Part shown: piece after piece, positions 1 to 6,607 of the stretch
Position numbering within the stretch: position 1 is the stretch's first letter
How the letters are laid out: every line of letters starts with the position of its first letter
From: an uncultured Lachnospiraceae bacterium
GTDB lineage: Bacteria > Bacillota > Clostridia > Lachnospirales > Lachnospiraceae
Direction: 5' to 3'
Assembly: GCA_910583895.1 (NCBI GenBank)
Contig: CAJTYJ010000049.1
Span: forward strand, 1-26,004
DNA: 26,004 nt
Notes under the pieces: model-generated
What the model was told of the DNA's origin: nothing
The model's input: the letters and a program-made list of their open reading frames with translations, nothing else
The model's database searches: none
Program-made: the position numbers and the translations under genes

Positions 1-54
1 GTAGCGCTCACAAGAACCTGAATCTTGCTCGTCTGCCAATTCCGACACTTCCGC
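1..54 (-). tRNA. tRNA-Leu (anticodon CAG), cut by the left window edge
   Basis: On the minus strand the 5' half of a leucine tRNA is visible: acceptor strand GCGGAAG beginning at 54, the TGGCAGACGA D-arm typical of bacterial tRNA-Leu, and an anticodon stem CAAGA/TCTTG closing the loop TTCAGGT, which gives anticodon CAG (reads CUG). The variable arm, T-arm and 3' end lie beyond the window. It sits 41 nt downstream of another tRNA-Leu with an almost identical 5' half, so the two are probably cotranscribed. Confidence 0.93.
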
Positions 55-95
55 AAACCGTATGAAATTATATCTGCAGATCCATACTCTCTGCA

Positions 96-179
96 TGCGG
101 AAGATGGGACTTGAACCCACACGACCTAACGGTCACAAGATCCTTAGTCTTGCTCGTCTGCCAATTCCGACACTTCCGC
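96..179 (-). tRNA. tRNA-Leu (anticodon AAG)
   Basis: Complete class II tRNA of 84 nt. The acceptor stem GCGGAAG pairs with CTTCCGC, followed by discriminator A; CCA is not encoded. The anticodon stem CAAGA/TCTTG closes the loop CTAAGGA, so U33 is followed by AAG. A long variable arm and a GGTTCAAGTCC T-loop follow. Anticodon AAG reads CUU and, if A34 is converted to inosine by TadA as is known for some Firmicutes, also CUC and CUA. The first half is almost identical to the truncated tRNA downstream, so the pair looks like a tandem duplication with diverged anticodons. Confidence 0.95.
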
Positions 180-214
180 AAACCATCGAATCGCTCAGCG
201 ACTCAACGATAGCT

Positions 215-243
215 ATTATAGCACCCCATATCCCTTTCGTCAA
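215..243 (-). promoter_or_regulatory. Sigma-A promoter of the tandem tRNA-Leu genes
   Basis: On the minus strand TTGACG (238-243) is separated by exactly 17 nt from a perfect TATAAT (215-220). It ends 36 nt upstream of the mature 5' end of tRNA-Leu(AAG), a normal distance for a stable-RNA promoter. Confidence 0.85.
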
Positions 244-496
244 TACCTTTTTTTAAATTTTTTCGAAATTTGTCGCACAGCATATATCCTGCTAAAACAA
301 CACCATTAATTCCCATTCTTTCAACCGCCGCAGTGATTCCCAGAAAGCAGGAAACACAGCCCTTTGCTTCCTTCTCAGAGAAAAACCAATGGATGTCTCC
401 GGGCAATTGATCAGCAGAAGCGGCAGATTGCAACCACACTCCGACAAAGTGCGATTGCCGCCGGGGAGGGCCGGGGATTTAAAACGGCAGAATTTG
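244..496. other. Intergenic stretch with no supported gene
   Basis: Between the tRNA promoter and the DUF4375 gene I see no convincing gene. A minus-strand open frame of 78 codons (203-439) overlaps the tRNA promoter, begins with GTG directly against its only GGAG, and matches no family I recognise. The A/T-rich run at 250-270 could be an UP-like element upstream of the tRNA promoter. Confidence 0.4.
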
Positions 497-958
497 TTAA
501 TCGTTAATCGGCGTTACCGTTTTCTTCAATGTCTGATGGTAAAATTCGTATGCCATTTTTGTAAAACGCTCACATTCTGTTTCATAAAACTGGGTGTCGG
601 CAGCGTTAAGACGTTCCTCATCCTCATCTGTCAGGTATTCTGGTATGTCCCAGTACGCTGTTAATCTGGTGTCATCTTTGAATTTCTCCAAAACAGCATA
701 ATATGTATCTGACAGTAAATCATAGAGACTGGTATCTTCCATACGCTCCAGCCCACGCATGGCATAACATAAGCACGGATAGCCCCAGTTGCAGAAAAAC
801 TGGATAAATCCTCCATTATTGATGTCCACAAACAGCTTCCAGAGGGCAGCAATTTCCTGTTCGTCATTGTCAAGTTTGGTCCAGTCTCCGTTTGAATCTA
901 CTAACTTTGCATGAAACTCCATAGAGTAATCATCCCATAACATTCCGTAATCTTCCAT
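497..958 (-). CDS. DUF4375 (DMP19-like) domain protein
   Basis: A small acidic protein of about 153 residues. The segment NNGGFIQFFCNWG (about residues 48-60) followed by a leucine-rich helix is the hallmark of the DUF4375/DMP19 C-terminal family, whose members are soluble and of unknown biochemical role; some are linked to DNA mimicry or immunity-type loci, but nothing here proves that. The start at 958 is preferred over an in-frame ATG five codons earlier because GGAG lies 9 nt before it, whereas the upstream ATG abuts its only purine run. It stands alone between two tRNA-Leu loci, with no signal peptide or membrane segment. The family call is fairly sure; the function is unknown. Confidence 0.75.
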   Translation of the reverse strand: MEDYGMLWDDYSMEFHAKLVDSNGDWTKLDNDEQEIAALWKLFVDINNGGFIQFFCNWGYPCLCYAMRGLERMEDTSLYDLLSDTYYAVLEKFKDDTRLTAYWDIPEYLTDEDEERLNAADTQFYETECERFTKMAYEFYHQTLKKTVTPIND

Positions 959-1164
959 GCGCTTATTCTCCATTCCTGTTCCGATTTGCCGTTCTCTTAC
1001 TTACTCCCCGCTGAGGAATTGATTTTTCAGCAAACCCGACTTCTGTGCAGTCTTTTCAGTCATTGTATTGTGCAAATACCTCTTTTGCATCCTCCACATC
1101 GTTCACCTCTGGCTGTTTATCGCTTCCATTCTATCACAATTCCAGAAGCGTGGAAATAGTAAGA

Positions 1165-1202
1165 AATCCGAACCCGTCCCTTATTGGAACCGGATTCGGA
1201 TT
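1165..1202 (-). terminator. Probable intrinsic terminator behind tRNA-Leu(UAG)
   Basis: On the minus strand AATCCGAA and TTCGGATT form an 8-bp stem that continues, after one mismatch, with three more pairs. It is followed by TTTCTTACT, an imperfect T-tract. It lies 13 nt downstream of the tRNA 3' end, which suits a tRNA terminator. The weak T-run lowers confidence. Confidence 0.55.
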
Positions 1203-1214
1203 ATCATGATCGGA

Positions 1215-1296
1215 TGCGGATAACAGGACTTGAACCTGCACGGGTATGCCCACCAGAACCTAAATCTGGCGCGTCTGCCAATTCCGCCATATCCGC
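1215..1296 (-). tRNA. tRNA-Leu (anticodon UAG)
   Basis: Complete tRNA-Leu of 82 nt. The acceptor stem GCGGATA pairs with TATCCGC, followed by discriminator A with no encoded CCA. The anticodon stem CCAGA/TCTGG closes the loop TTTAGGT, giving UAG, which reads CUA and probably other CUN codons. The long variable arm and GGTTCAAGTCC T-loop are present. It has its own promoter at 1354-1382, so it is transcribed separately from the other two leucine tRNAs. Confidence 0.95.
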
Positions 1297-1353
1297 CTGC
1301 ACTCTGCACTCCCGCGGCCGCACAGCACGCATACGGGAGCATACAGTGATTCT

Positions 1354-1382
1354 ATGTTACCATCAGTTCCTGCAAAAGTCAA
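1354..1382 (-). promoter_or_regulatory. Promoter of tRNA-Leu(UAG)
   Basis: TTGACT (1377-1382) and TAACAT (1354-1359) are 17 nt apart on the minus strand, and the -10 is preceded by TGG (extended -10). The -35 begins just downstream of the stop codon of the membrane acyltransferase gene, and the leader before the tRNA can form a CTCCCG/CGGGAG stem. Confidence 0.75.
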
Positions 1383-1386
1383 TCCA

Positions 1387-2124
1387 TTAAAAAATACATT
1401 CCAGCACCAACAGCAAGACCGGCTGGTGCAGCAGATAGAAAAAAAGACTGTGCCTGCCGACCCACTCCAGCGCTCCTAAGGTCTTTTTGCACAGAAACTT
1501 TCGGATTCGCTCCTGTTCCATCAAAATCCCGTACAGAAAATATCCGCACAAATACAAAAAGATCCATGGAAAAAAGGAAAAATAGTCCCCGGAAAAAAAA
1601 CCTGGTTCCGGAAATCCAAGCGCCGTCATTCCCAATCCCCGATAAAGACTTTCCGGAACCCTGCCAAAGATCAGCGACTCAAATCCAAAAGTCCCCCGAT
1701 TCACATTGCGTGTGACAAAAAACAAAAATCCACTTCCCAATAAACCCGCCGCGGCCGGCACCTTTGCCAGGATTCCCGACAAGGGAATCAAAGCCAGCAT
1801 GGCCGCACCCGTGAACGTCAGTATCCCGAACAGAATCCGCTCCGAAGGCATGAACAGAAACGTAACTGCCGTAATCAGGATTCCGGCAGCTGAAATCACA
1901 AGCCCTCTCTTCAGCGGTGCCCGGCCCAGTCTCCAGCAGAATCCGGACAGCACAATAAACGTCCAGCAGATACTCTGCTGCCACGCATACCCCGGTGCAC
2001 GAAAAAACCATGTCACCGGCACCCGATACAGTTCTACCAGGTCAAACATTCCATGATACATGATCATACTGAAAAGTGTAATTCCCCGAAGGGCATCCAG
2101 CAGATGATAACGTTCTGTACTCAT
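1387..2124 (-). CDS. DUF1624 / HGSNAT-type membrane acyltransferase
   Basis: Integral membrane protein of 245 residues. It opens with RYHLLDALRGITLFSMIMYH, the pattern of the heparan-alpha-glucosaminide N-acetyltransferase catalytic domain (DUF1624), where an early histidine (here H24) in the first membrane helix is important in the family. About six or seven hydrophobic helices follow, ending in SLFFYLLHQPVL, which is typical of acyltransferase_3-like proteins. Bacterial members are presumed to move acyl groups across the membrane onto sugars or envelope glycans; the substrate is unknown here. It begins 52 nt downstream of larC and is probably cotranscribed with it, although no functional link is known. 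Confidence 0.8.
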   Translation of the reverse strand: MSTERYHLLDALRGITLFSMIMYHGMFDLVELYRVPVTWFFRAPGYAWQQSICWTFIVLSGFCWRLGRAPLKRGLVISAAGILITAVTFLFMPSERILFGILTFTGAAMLALIPLSGILAKVPAAAGLLGSGFLFFVTRNVNRGTFGFESLIFGRVPESLYRGLGMTALGFPEPGFFSGDYFSFFPWIFLYLCGYFLYGILMEQERIRKFLCKKTLGALEWVGRHSLFFYLLHQPVLLLVLECIF

Positions 2125-2176
2125 AGCATCTGCTCCTTATGCCATACTCCACACATCCAGTTCTCTTCTTTCCCCG

Positions 2177-3448
2177 TCAGTCCAGAAGTCCGCAGAAACG
2201 CTGGACCATCTGAAACATTTCCTGATAATTTTTCCCATGTTTTCTGCACAAAGCAATGACACTTTCATACTCCGGATAAAACCGCTCTGTACCGCCATAA
2301 CGGCATACTTTGACTTTCGCCTCACCAAAAGGCGTATAGACCGTACGGACTTCCCGCTGCTGCACCGTACGTTCCATGGAGACTCTTCGGATCCCGATGG
2401 TGGTGGTCTCTGCAAAAATAATCTGCTCCATACGCTCCACGTCCTCATCCTTGCAGATCACATTCAGCTGATAGGCCGGACGGTTTTTCTTCATAAAGAC
2501 CGGAATATAATGGACATCCTTGGCACCCGCTTCCAAAAGCCGCTCCATCGCATAGCCCAGGCTTTCTCCGGTGCAGTCGTCAATGTTGGTCTCCAGTTTG
2601 ACGATCACATCCGTTTCTTCAGATCCGGTCTGAATCAGCATGGCCCGCAGAAGACTGGGCCGGTCATAAGACCTTTTGCCGGCTCCCATCCCAAGTCTTA
2701 GCACTGTGAATGCTTGGGGCAGCCGGTCCGCAGTCCGTATCGCCGCCACGATCGCCGCTCCTGTGGGCGTAACCAGCTCTCCTTTCGTCTCTGTGATATG
2801 CAGAGGAAGTCCGTGGGCCTGTACGATGTTCAGAACTGCCGGCACCGGCACCGGCAGAATCCCGTGCTGGCAGCGGATGGTTCCCTGCCCTTCGTTTAGC
2901 TTAGGGACGATCACCTCCGTGATGTCAAGGTTGTCCAGACAGACTGCTGCCGCCACAATGTCCACAATGGAATCCACCGCACCTACTTCATGAAAATGCA
3001 CCTGTGCAAGCGGAACTCCATGGGCCTTTGCCTCCGCCTCTGCCAGAATCCGAAAAATCCGCCCTGCGATCTCCTTTGCCCGGACGGTCAGATCCCCCCG
3101 TTCAATAAGATGTAAAATCTCCGGAAGGCCCCGATGTGCATGGCCTTCTCCCTGTTTGGAATGATGCGCTTTTTCATACCCATGGCTGTGACTTTCTTCA
3201 GTTCCATGCAGATATTCCATATCATGATCATGATTCTCATGGGCTTCATCCAGCACCACATGAAAATCACACATATCCAGCCCGGATTTTTTCACCCGGC
3301 TGATTACCGTCTCAAATCCCTTCACAGAAAGGCTTGCAAGCGCCCGTCTAAGCACTTCCTGGTCCGCCCCCAGATCCAGAAGCGCTGCCACTGTCATATC
3401 TCCGCTGATCCCGTTTTCGCATTCCAGATATAATGTATGTCCCCTCAT
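2177..3448 (-). CDS. larC: Nickel-pincer cofactor biosynthesis protein LarC
   Basis: A 423-residue protein of the LarC (DUF111) family. LarC uses CTP to insert nickel into the dithiolated pyridinium intermediate, making the nickel-pincer nucleotide of lactate racemase-like enzymes. Visible family marks are the N-terminal LYLECENGISGDMTVAALL, the central HFHEVGAVDSIVDIV, the TPTGAAI segment, and the C-terminal KLETNIDDCTGE. Residues 70-105 form a histidine-rich insert (HENHDHD, HSHG, HHS, HAH) suited to nickel binding. The gene is one uninterrupted frame, whereas Lactobacillus plantarum makes LarC by programmed frameshifting. GGAG lies 10 nt before the ATG. No larA, larB or larE is in the window, so partners must lie elsewhere. 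Confidence 0.93.
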   Translation of the reverse strand: MRGHTLYLECENGISGDMTVAALLDLGADQEVLRRALASLSVKGFETVISRVKKSGLDMCDFHVVLDEAHENHDHDMEYLHGTEESHSHGYEKAHHSKQGEGHAHRGLPEILHLIERGDLTVRAKEIAGRIFRILAEAEAKAHGVPLAQVHFHEVGAVDSIVDIVAAAVCLDNLDITEVIVPKLNEGQGTIRCQHGILPVPVPAVLNIVQAHGLPLHITETKGELVTPTGAAIVAAIRTADRLPQAFTVLRLGMGAGKRSYDRPSLLRAMLIQTGSEETDVIVKLETNIDDCTGESLGYAMERLLEAGAKDVHYIPVFMKKNRPAYQLNVICKDEDVERMEQIIFAETTTIGIRRVSMERTVQQREVRTVYTPFGEAKVKVCRYGGTERFYPEYESVIALCRKHGKNYQEMFQMVQRFCGLLD

Positions 3449-3488
3449 CTGTCCTCATCTCCTGTCTGTTCTCTTCGCATTCGAAAAC

Positions 3489-3497
3489 AGTATACCA
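3489..3497 (-). promoter_or_regulatory. Possible extended -10 promoter of larC
   Basis: Minus-strand TGGTATACT is an extended -10 about 40 nt upstream of the larC start. No convincing -35 is seen, but several operons in this window share the TGGTATAnT style. Confidence 0.4.
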
Positions 3498-3526
3498 TCA
3501 AACAGCCGCTTTTACCAGCCCTGTCA

Positions 3527-3547
3527 GAAAGCCAAAAAATGGCTTTC
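3527..3547. other. Perfect 8-bp hairpin between the phosphatase gene and larC
   Basis: GAAAGCCA and TGGCTTTC form an 8-bp stem with a five-base loop. It lies about 40 nt past the phosphatase stop. The T-rich run on the minus strand is inside the loop and not after the stem; on the plus strand a TTTTTT run follows four bases later. It is terminator-like but the polarity is unclear. Confidence 0.4.
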
Positions 3548-3586
3548 GGTTCCTTTTTTCCTTATTCCTGCCAGTTTATTTCTCCT

Positions 3587-4306
3587 TTATACCTTCTGCC
3601 CTTTTACATAGGTCACCTCTTCGGTCTCCACACAGTAAGCGGCCAGCTGTCCGCCGAATACACAGCCACAGTCCACAGCGATATGGCCATTTTTCTGATA
3701 GATCTCCGGTCTTTGGTCAGGCCGAATCACAAGCGTTGGCGTGTGTCCGGTCACCAGTATCATCCTGTGGTCCTGATAGTATCTTCTGTCATAATCCGCA
3801 CGCTCAAACAAAAAATCGGAAACATCATACCTGCTCAGATCCCGGCCCTCCTCAAAGCCCCGGATTCCGGCATGAACCAGTACATATTTTCTTCCCCTTT
3901 CCTCAAGCACTTCATAGACCGACGCTTCCTGCAGATAGTCAAGAATATCCTGCTGCTCCTCCCTTGACCGTGTCCGAAACTGGTCCGCTGTCACTCTTCC
4001 CCCGTCCTGCACCCAGTAGAAATAGGAAAGCAGATCTTTTGAGGTCAGATGATTCCGATAGTTTTCCTCTGTGATCTCCACGGCCAGCTTTTTCAGTGCA
4101 CACAGCATCATATAGTCATGATTCCCCACAATATAGATCGCATTGGGACGCATCATCAGATCCTGTATCACTTTCATTGGCTCCGGCCCCCTGTCCATGG
4201 CATCTCCCAGCACATAGAGTTCGTCCTGATCAGAAAAATGAATTTTGTCAAGCAGCGCCTGGTATGGTTCGTAGCAGCCGTGAATATCCGACATAATATA
4301 ACGCAT
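3587..4306 (-). CDS. Calcineurin-like metallophosphoesterase (PrpA/ApaH-type)
   Basis: Soluble protein of 239 residues with the complete PPP-type metallophosphatase motif series: DIHG at residues 7-10, GDAMDRG (the GDxxDRG block), GNHD, VHAG and VTGHTP, which together supply the two-metal centre and catalytic histidine. Relatives include bacterial serine/threonine phosphatases and bis(5'-nucleosyl)tetraphosphatases; the substrate cannot be decided from sequence. It begins 30 nt after the DUF1810 gene, behind a purine-rich AAGGGG site, and is probably its operon partner. The length is normal for the short bacterial PPP enzymes and no motif is missing. Confidence 0.88.
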   Translation of the reverse strand: MRYIMSDIHGCYEPYQALLDKIHFSDQDELYVLGDAMDRGPEPMKVIQDLMMRPNAIYIVGNHDYMMLCALKKLAVEITEENYRNHLTSKDLLSYFYWVQDGGRVTADQFRTRSREEQQDILDYLQEASVYEVLEERGRKYVLVHAGIRGFEEGRDLSRYDVSDFLFERADYDRRYYQDHRMILVTGHTPTLVIRPDQRPEIYQKNGHIAVDCGCVFGGQLAAYCVETEEVTYVKGQKV

Positions 4307-4336
4307 TGTGTGTCCCCTTTTTTCGCTTCTTTGCAG

Positions 4337-4759
4337 TCACTGCATTCCGAGCAGTTCCACCGTTTTCAAATCTTTCTCTCCGCCGTAAAATTTGTCCAGC
4401 ACTTTCTGAAATACGCCGCACTCCGGCCTGATCAGTGCGAACAAGGTCATGGAAGAACGAAGCTTCAAATCATCCGGCCATCCCATCACTGCAGCAGCAT
4501 CGTCGCAATCCAGCTCAAGAAGCGCCCCGCAGATTTCCAGAAGATTCCTTCCAAGAACCGGATCCTTCAGATACTCCTCTGCCTCCCTCCGGTCCCGGAT
4601 GGCATAGTACTGTGCTGTCTCACTGCGTCCAAGTCCCGCAATCTGCGGGAAGATATACCACATCCAGTGGCTTTGCTTGCGCCCCGCCCGGATCTCCTGC
4701 AGCGCTGTCTTATAAGAATTTCTCTGCGCTTTTCGAAAGCGCTCCAAACTGTCATGCAT
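4337..4759 (-). CDS. DUF1810 family protein
   Basis: A 140-residue protein whose SHWMWYIFPQIAGLG block (about residues 30-44) and later WPDDLKLRSSMTLF block are the two conserved signatures of DUF1810, sometimes labelled calpastatin-like. The family is soluble and has no established activity. AAGGAGAG lies six bases before the ATG. It is first in a two-gene unit with the downstream phosphatase and has an unusual leader containing duplicated -10-like elements and a 9-bp hairpin. The family assignment is sure; the function is not. Confidence 0.87.
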   Translation of the reverse strand: MHDSLERFRKAQRNSYKTALQEIRAGRKQSHWMWYIFPQIAGLGRSETAQYYAIRDRREAEEYLKDPVLGRNLLEICGALLELDCDDAAAVMGWPDDLKLRSSMTLFALIRPECGVFQKVLDKFYGGEKDLKTVELLGMQ

Positions 4760-5020
4760 GTTTTTCTCTCCTTAAAACAGATATCGCCAGCGGACCAGTG
4801 GAACACATTACACCACAGATTTCCGCTGGCATCCTGTCCAACCAAAATATACCATACATCGAATCGCAGACTTTTTCCGACCTGGTTAATCCCATCTTGT
4901 GGTTGGTAAAATTATACCATACATTTTCAGCCTTTTACCTATTGAATTTTTCTTTCTGGTTTTTGCCTGGATGTGCAGGCTCAGAATGGACAAAGCAACA
5001 GAAAAAACGAAATATCTTAC
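4760..5020 (-). promoter_or_regulatory. Leader of the DUF1810 gene: duplicated extended -10 boxes and a hairpin
   Basis: Read on the minus strand, TGGTATAAT (-10 at 4911-4916) and TGGTATATT (-10 at 4846-4851) lie in two nearly identical blocks about 65 nt apart (ATGTATGGTATAATTTT and ATGTATGGTATATTTT). Downstream of both, GCCAGCGGA and TCCGCTGGC (4786-4794 with 4822-4830) form a perfect 9-bp stem enclosing a GTGG/CCAC mini-stem. It ends shortly before the ribosome site. Neither -10 has a clear -35. I see no terminator for the upstream bgl operon here. Confidence 0.45.
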
Positions 5021-6439
5021 TTATAGTTCTTCCCCGTTCGTCTCAATCACCCGCTTGTACCAGTAAAAGGATTTCTTTGGAATCCGGCGGCCGGTTCCGC
5101 TTCCATCCTCCTGTTTGTCCACATAGACAAAGCCGTATCTCTTTTTCATCTGTCCAGTGCTCGCACTGATCAGGTCAATGGGAGCCCAGGAGGTATAGCC
5201 CAAAAGTTCCACACCATCCTCCTCCACAGCTGCTTTCATGGCCCGAATGTGCTCTCTTAGATAGTCGATCCGATAGTCATCCGCCACATACCCTTTATCG
5301 TCTGGCTCATCCAGCGCTCCCAGGCCATTCTCCACAATAAACAAAGGCTTCTGATAACGGTCATACACCTGATTCAGCGTGGTCCGAAGCCCCAGGGGGT
5401 CGATGGGCCAGCCCCATTCGCTGAATTTCAGATACGGATTTTTTGCCGATTTAAAAAGATTTCCCTCGGCAGTCTCCTGTTCCTTCGCCGCAATGCACCG
5501 GCTGTTATAATAGGAAAAAGAAATAAAGTCCACCGGATATTCCCGCAGAATCCTTTCATCTTCCTGCTCCATCACGGGATATACGCCCTTCTTCTGAAGA
5601 CGTCTGACCGCGTAGGAAGGATAATATCCCCTGGCCTGCACATCCGCAAAGAAATAGTTTTCCTGATCGGTCAAGAGCGCTTCCCACACATCCTCCGGAC
5701 TGCAGGAATAGGGATAGGCGCTTCCTGCCGCGAACATGCACCCCACTTTATTCTCTGCATGGATCTCATGGGCCAGTTTTACGGCCAGCGCGCTGGCCAC
5801 CAGCTCATGATGCGCCGCCTGGTATTTTACCTGTTCCTCATTCTCGCCTTCTTCAAAGCACAGTCCTGCACCCATAAACGGCGCATGGAGGATCATATTG
5901 ATTTCATTGAAGGTCAGCCAGTGGGTCACATACTCCCGGTACCGCACAAACAGCACCCGGCACAGCCTCAGATAGCATGCAATCATCCTCCGGTCCCGCC
6001 AGCCCCCGTATTTTTCGATCAGGTGAATCGGACAGTCAAAGTGCGAAATGGTCACCAAAGGCCGGATCCCATATTTTCTGCACTCCTGAAATACCTGTTC
6101 ATAGAACTGAAGACCCGCTTCATTGGGCGTCTCTTCCTCTCCGGTGGGAAAAATTCTGGTCCAGGCAATGCTCATCCGATAAACCTTGAACCCCATCTCT
6201 CCCATCAGCCGGATATCCTCCCGGAAGCGGTGATAAAAATCAACCGCTTCCGCCGCCGGATACCGATGTGCTTCATCCATCCGAAGCATCTTTCTATGTC
6301 CGGTGATCACCTCACTCCGGTCCGGTCCTGCCGGACACACATCCACATTTGCAGGCCCTCTGCCGCCCTCAAAAATCCCGCCTTCACACTGGTTGGCAGC
6401 AGAAGCGCCGCCCCATAAAAAATCAACTGGAAATCCCAT
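5021..6439 (-). CDS. bglA: 6-phospho-beta-glucosidase (glycoside hydrolase family 1)
   Basis: GH1 enzyme of 472 residues that hydrolyses the 6-phosphorylated beta-glucosides delivered by the adjacent PTS. The N-terminal FLWGGASAANQCEGG is the GH1 signature. The acid/base glutamate is E179 in TFNEIN and the nucleophile is E370 in FIVENG. The segment SASTGQMKKRYGFVYVD (425-441) carries the Ser/Lys/Tyr phosphate-binding pattern that separates phospho-glucosidases from plain glucosidases. The start at 6439 is chosen because GGAGG lies five bases upstream and the family begins here; an open frame continues 45 codons upstream but has no family similarity. It is the last gene of licT-bglP-bglA, separated from bglP by 168 nt that include a perfect hairpin. 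Confidence 0.93.
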   Translation of the reverse strand: MGFPVDFLWGGASAANQCEGGIFEGGRGPANVDVCPAGPDRSEVITGHRKMLRMDEAHRYPAAEAVDFYHRFREDIRLMGEMGFKVYRMSIAWTRIFPTGEEETPNEAGLQFYEQVFQECRKYGIRPLVTISHFDCPIHLIEKYGGWRDRRMIACYLRLCRVLFVRYREYVTHWLTFNEINMILHAPFMGAGLCFEEGENEEQVKYQAAHHELVASALAVKLAHEIHAENKVGCMFAAGSAYPYSCSPEDVWEALLTDQENYFFADVQARGYYPSYAVRRLQKKGVYPVMEQEDERILREYPVDFISFSYYNSRCIAAKEQETAEGNLFKSAKNPYLKFSEWGWPIDPLGLRTTLNQVYDRYQKPLFIVENGLGALDEPDDKGYVADDYRIDYLREHIRAMKAAVEEDGVELLGYTSWAPIDLISASTGQMKKRYGFVYVDKQEDGSGTGRRIPKKSFYWYKRVIETNGEEL

Positions 6440-6489
6440 ATCTGCCTCCATATTACAGTTCTGCAGCTGCCCTTCGTCCGGAAGCATCC

Positions 6490-6509
6490 CCGGATGCCTG
6501 TGCATCCGG
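6490..6509. other. Intercistronic hairpin between bglP and the GH1 gene
   Basis: CCGGATGC, a four-base loop and GCATCCGG form a perfect 8-bp stem about 50 nt upstream of the GH1 start. No T-run follows, so it is more likely an mRNA processing or stability element than a terminator. Confidence 0.5.
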
Positions 6510-6607
6510 AGACTCTTCCTTGCATACCCCGGGCAGATGCTGTTTTTCAGTTTCACAGCTTTATTCCATGACATGATGCCAGGGTCAAAAGGTCATGTAT
6601 GACATGT

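Noticed and set aside
203..439. Minus-strand frame of 78 codons between the tRNA and DUF4375 genes
   Set aside because: It overlaps the tRNA promoter, starts with GTG pressed against its only GGAG, and matches no family I know.
974..1163. A short minus-strand frame ending VEDAKEVFAQYND that looks like the end of a gene
   Set aside because: Only about 20 codons are open and there is no ribosome site; it may be a remnant, but it cannot be supported.
6440..6574. N-terminal extension of the phospho-glucosidase frame
   Set aside because: It has no GH1 similarity and covers an intercistronic hairpin; the start at 6439 has a good GGAGG.
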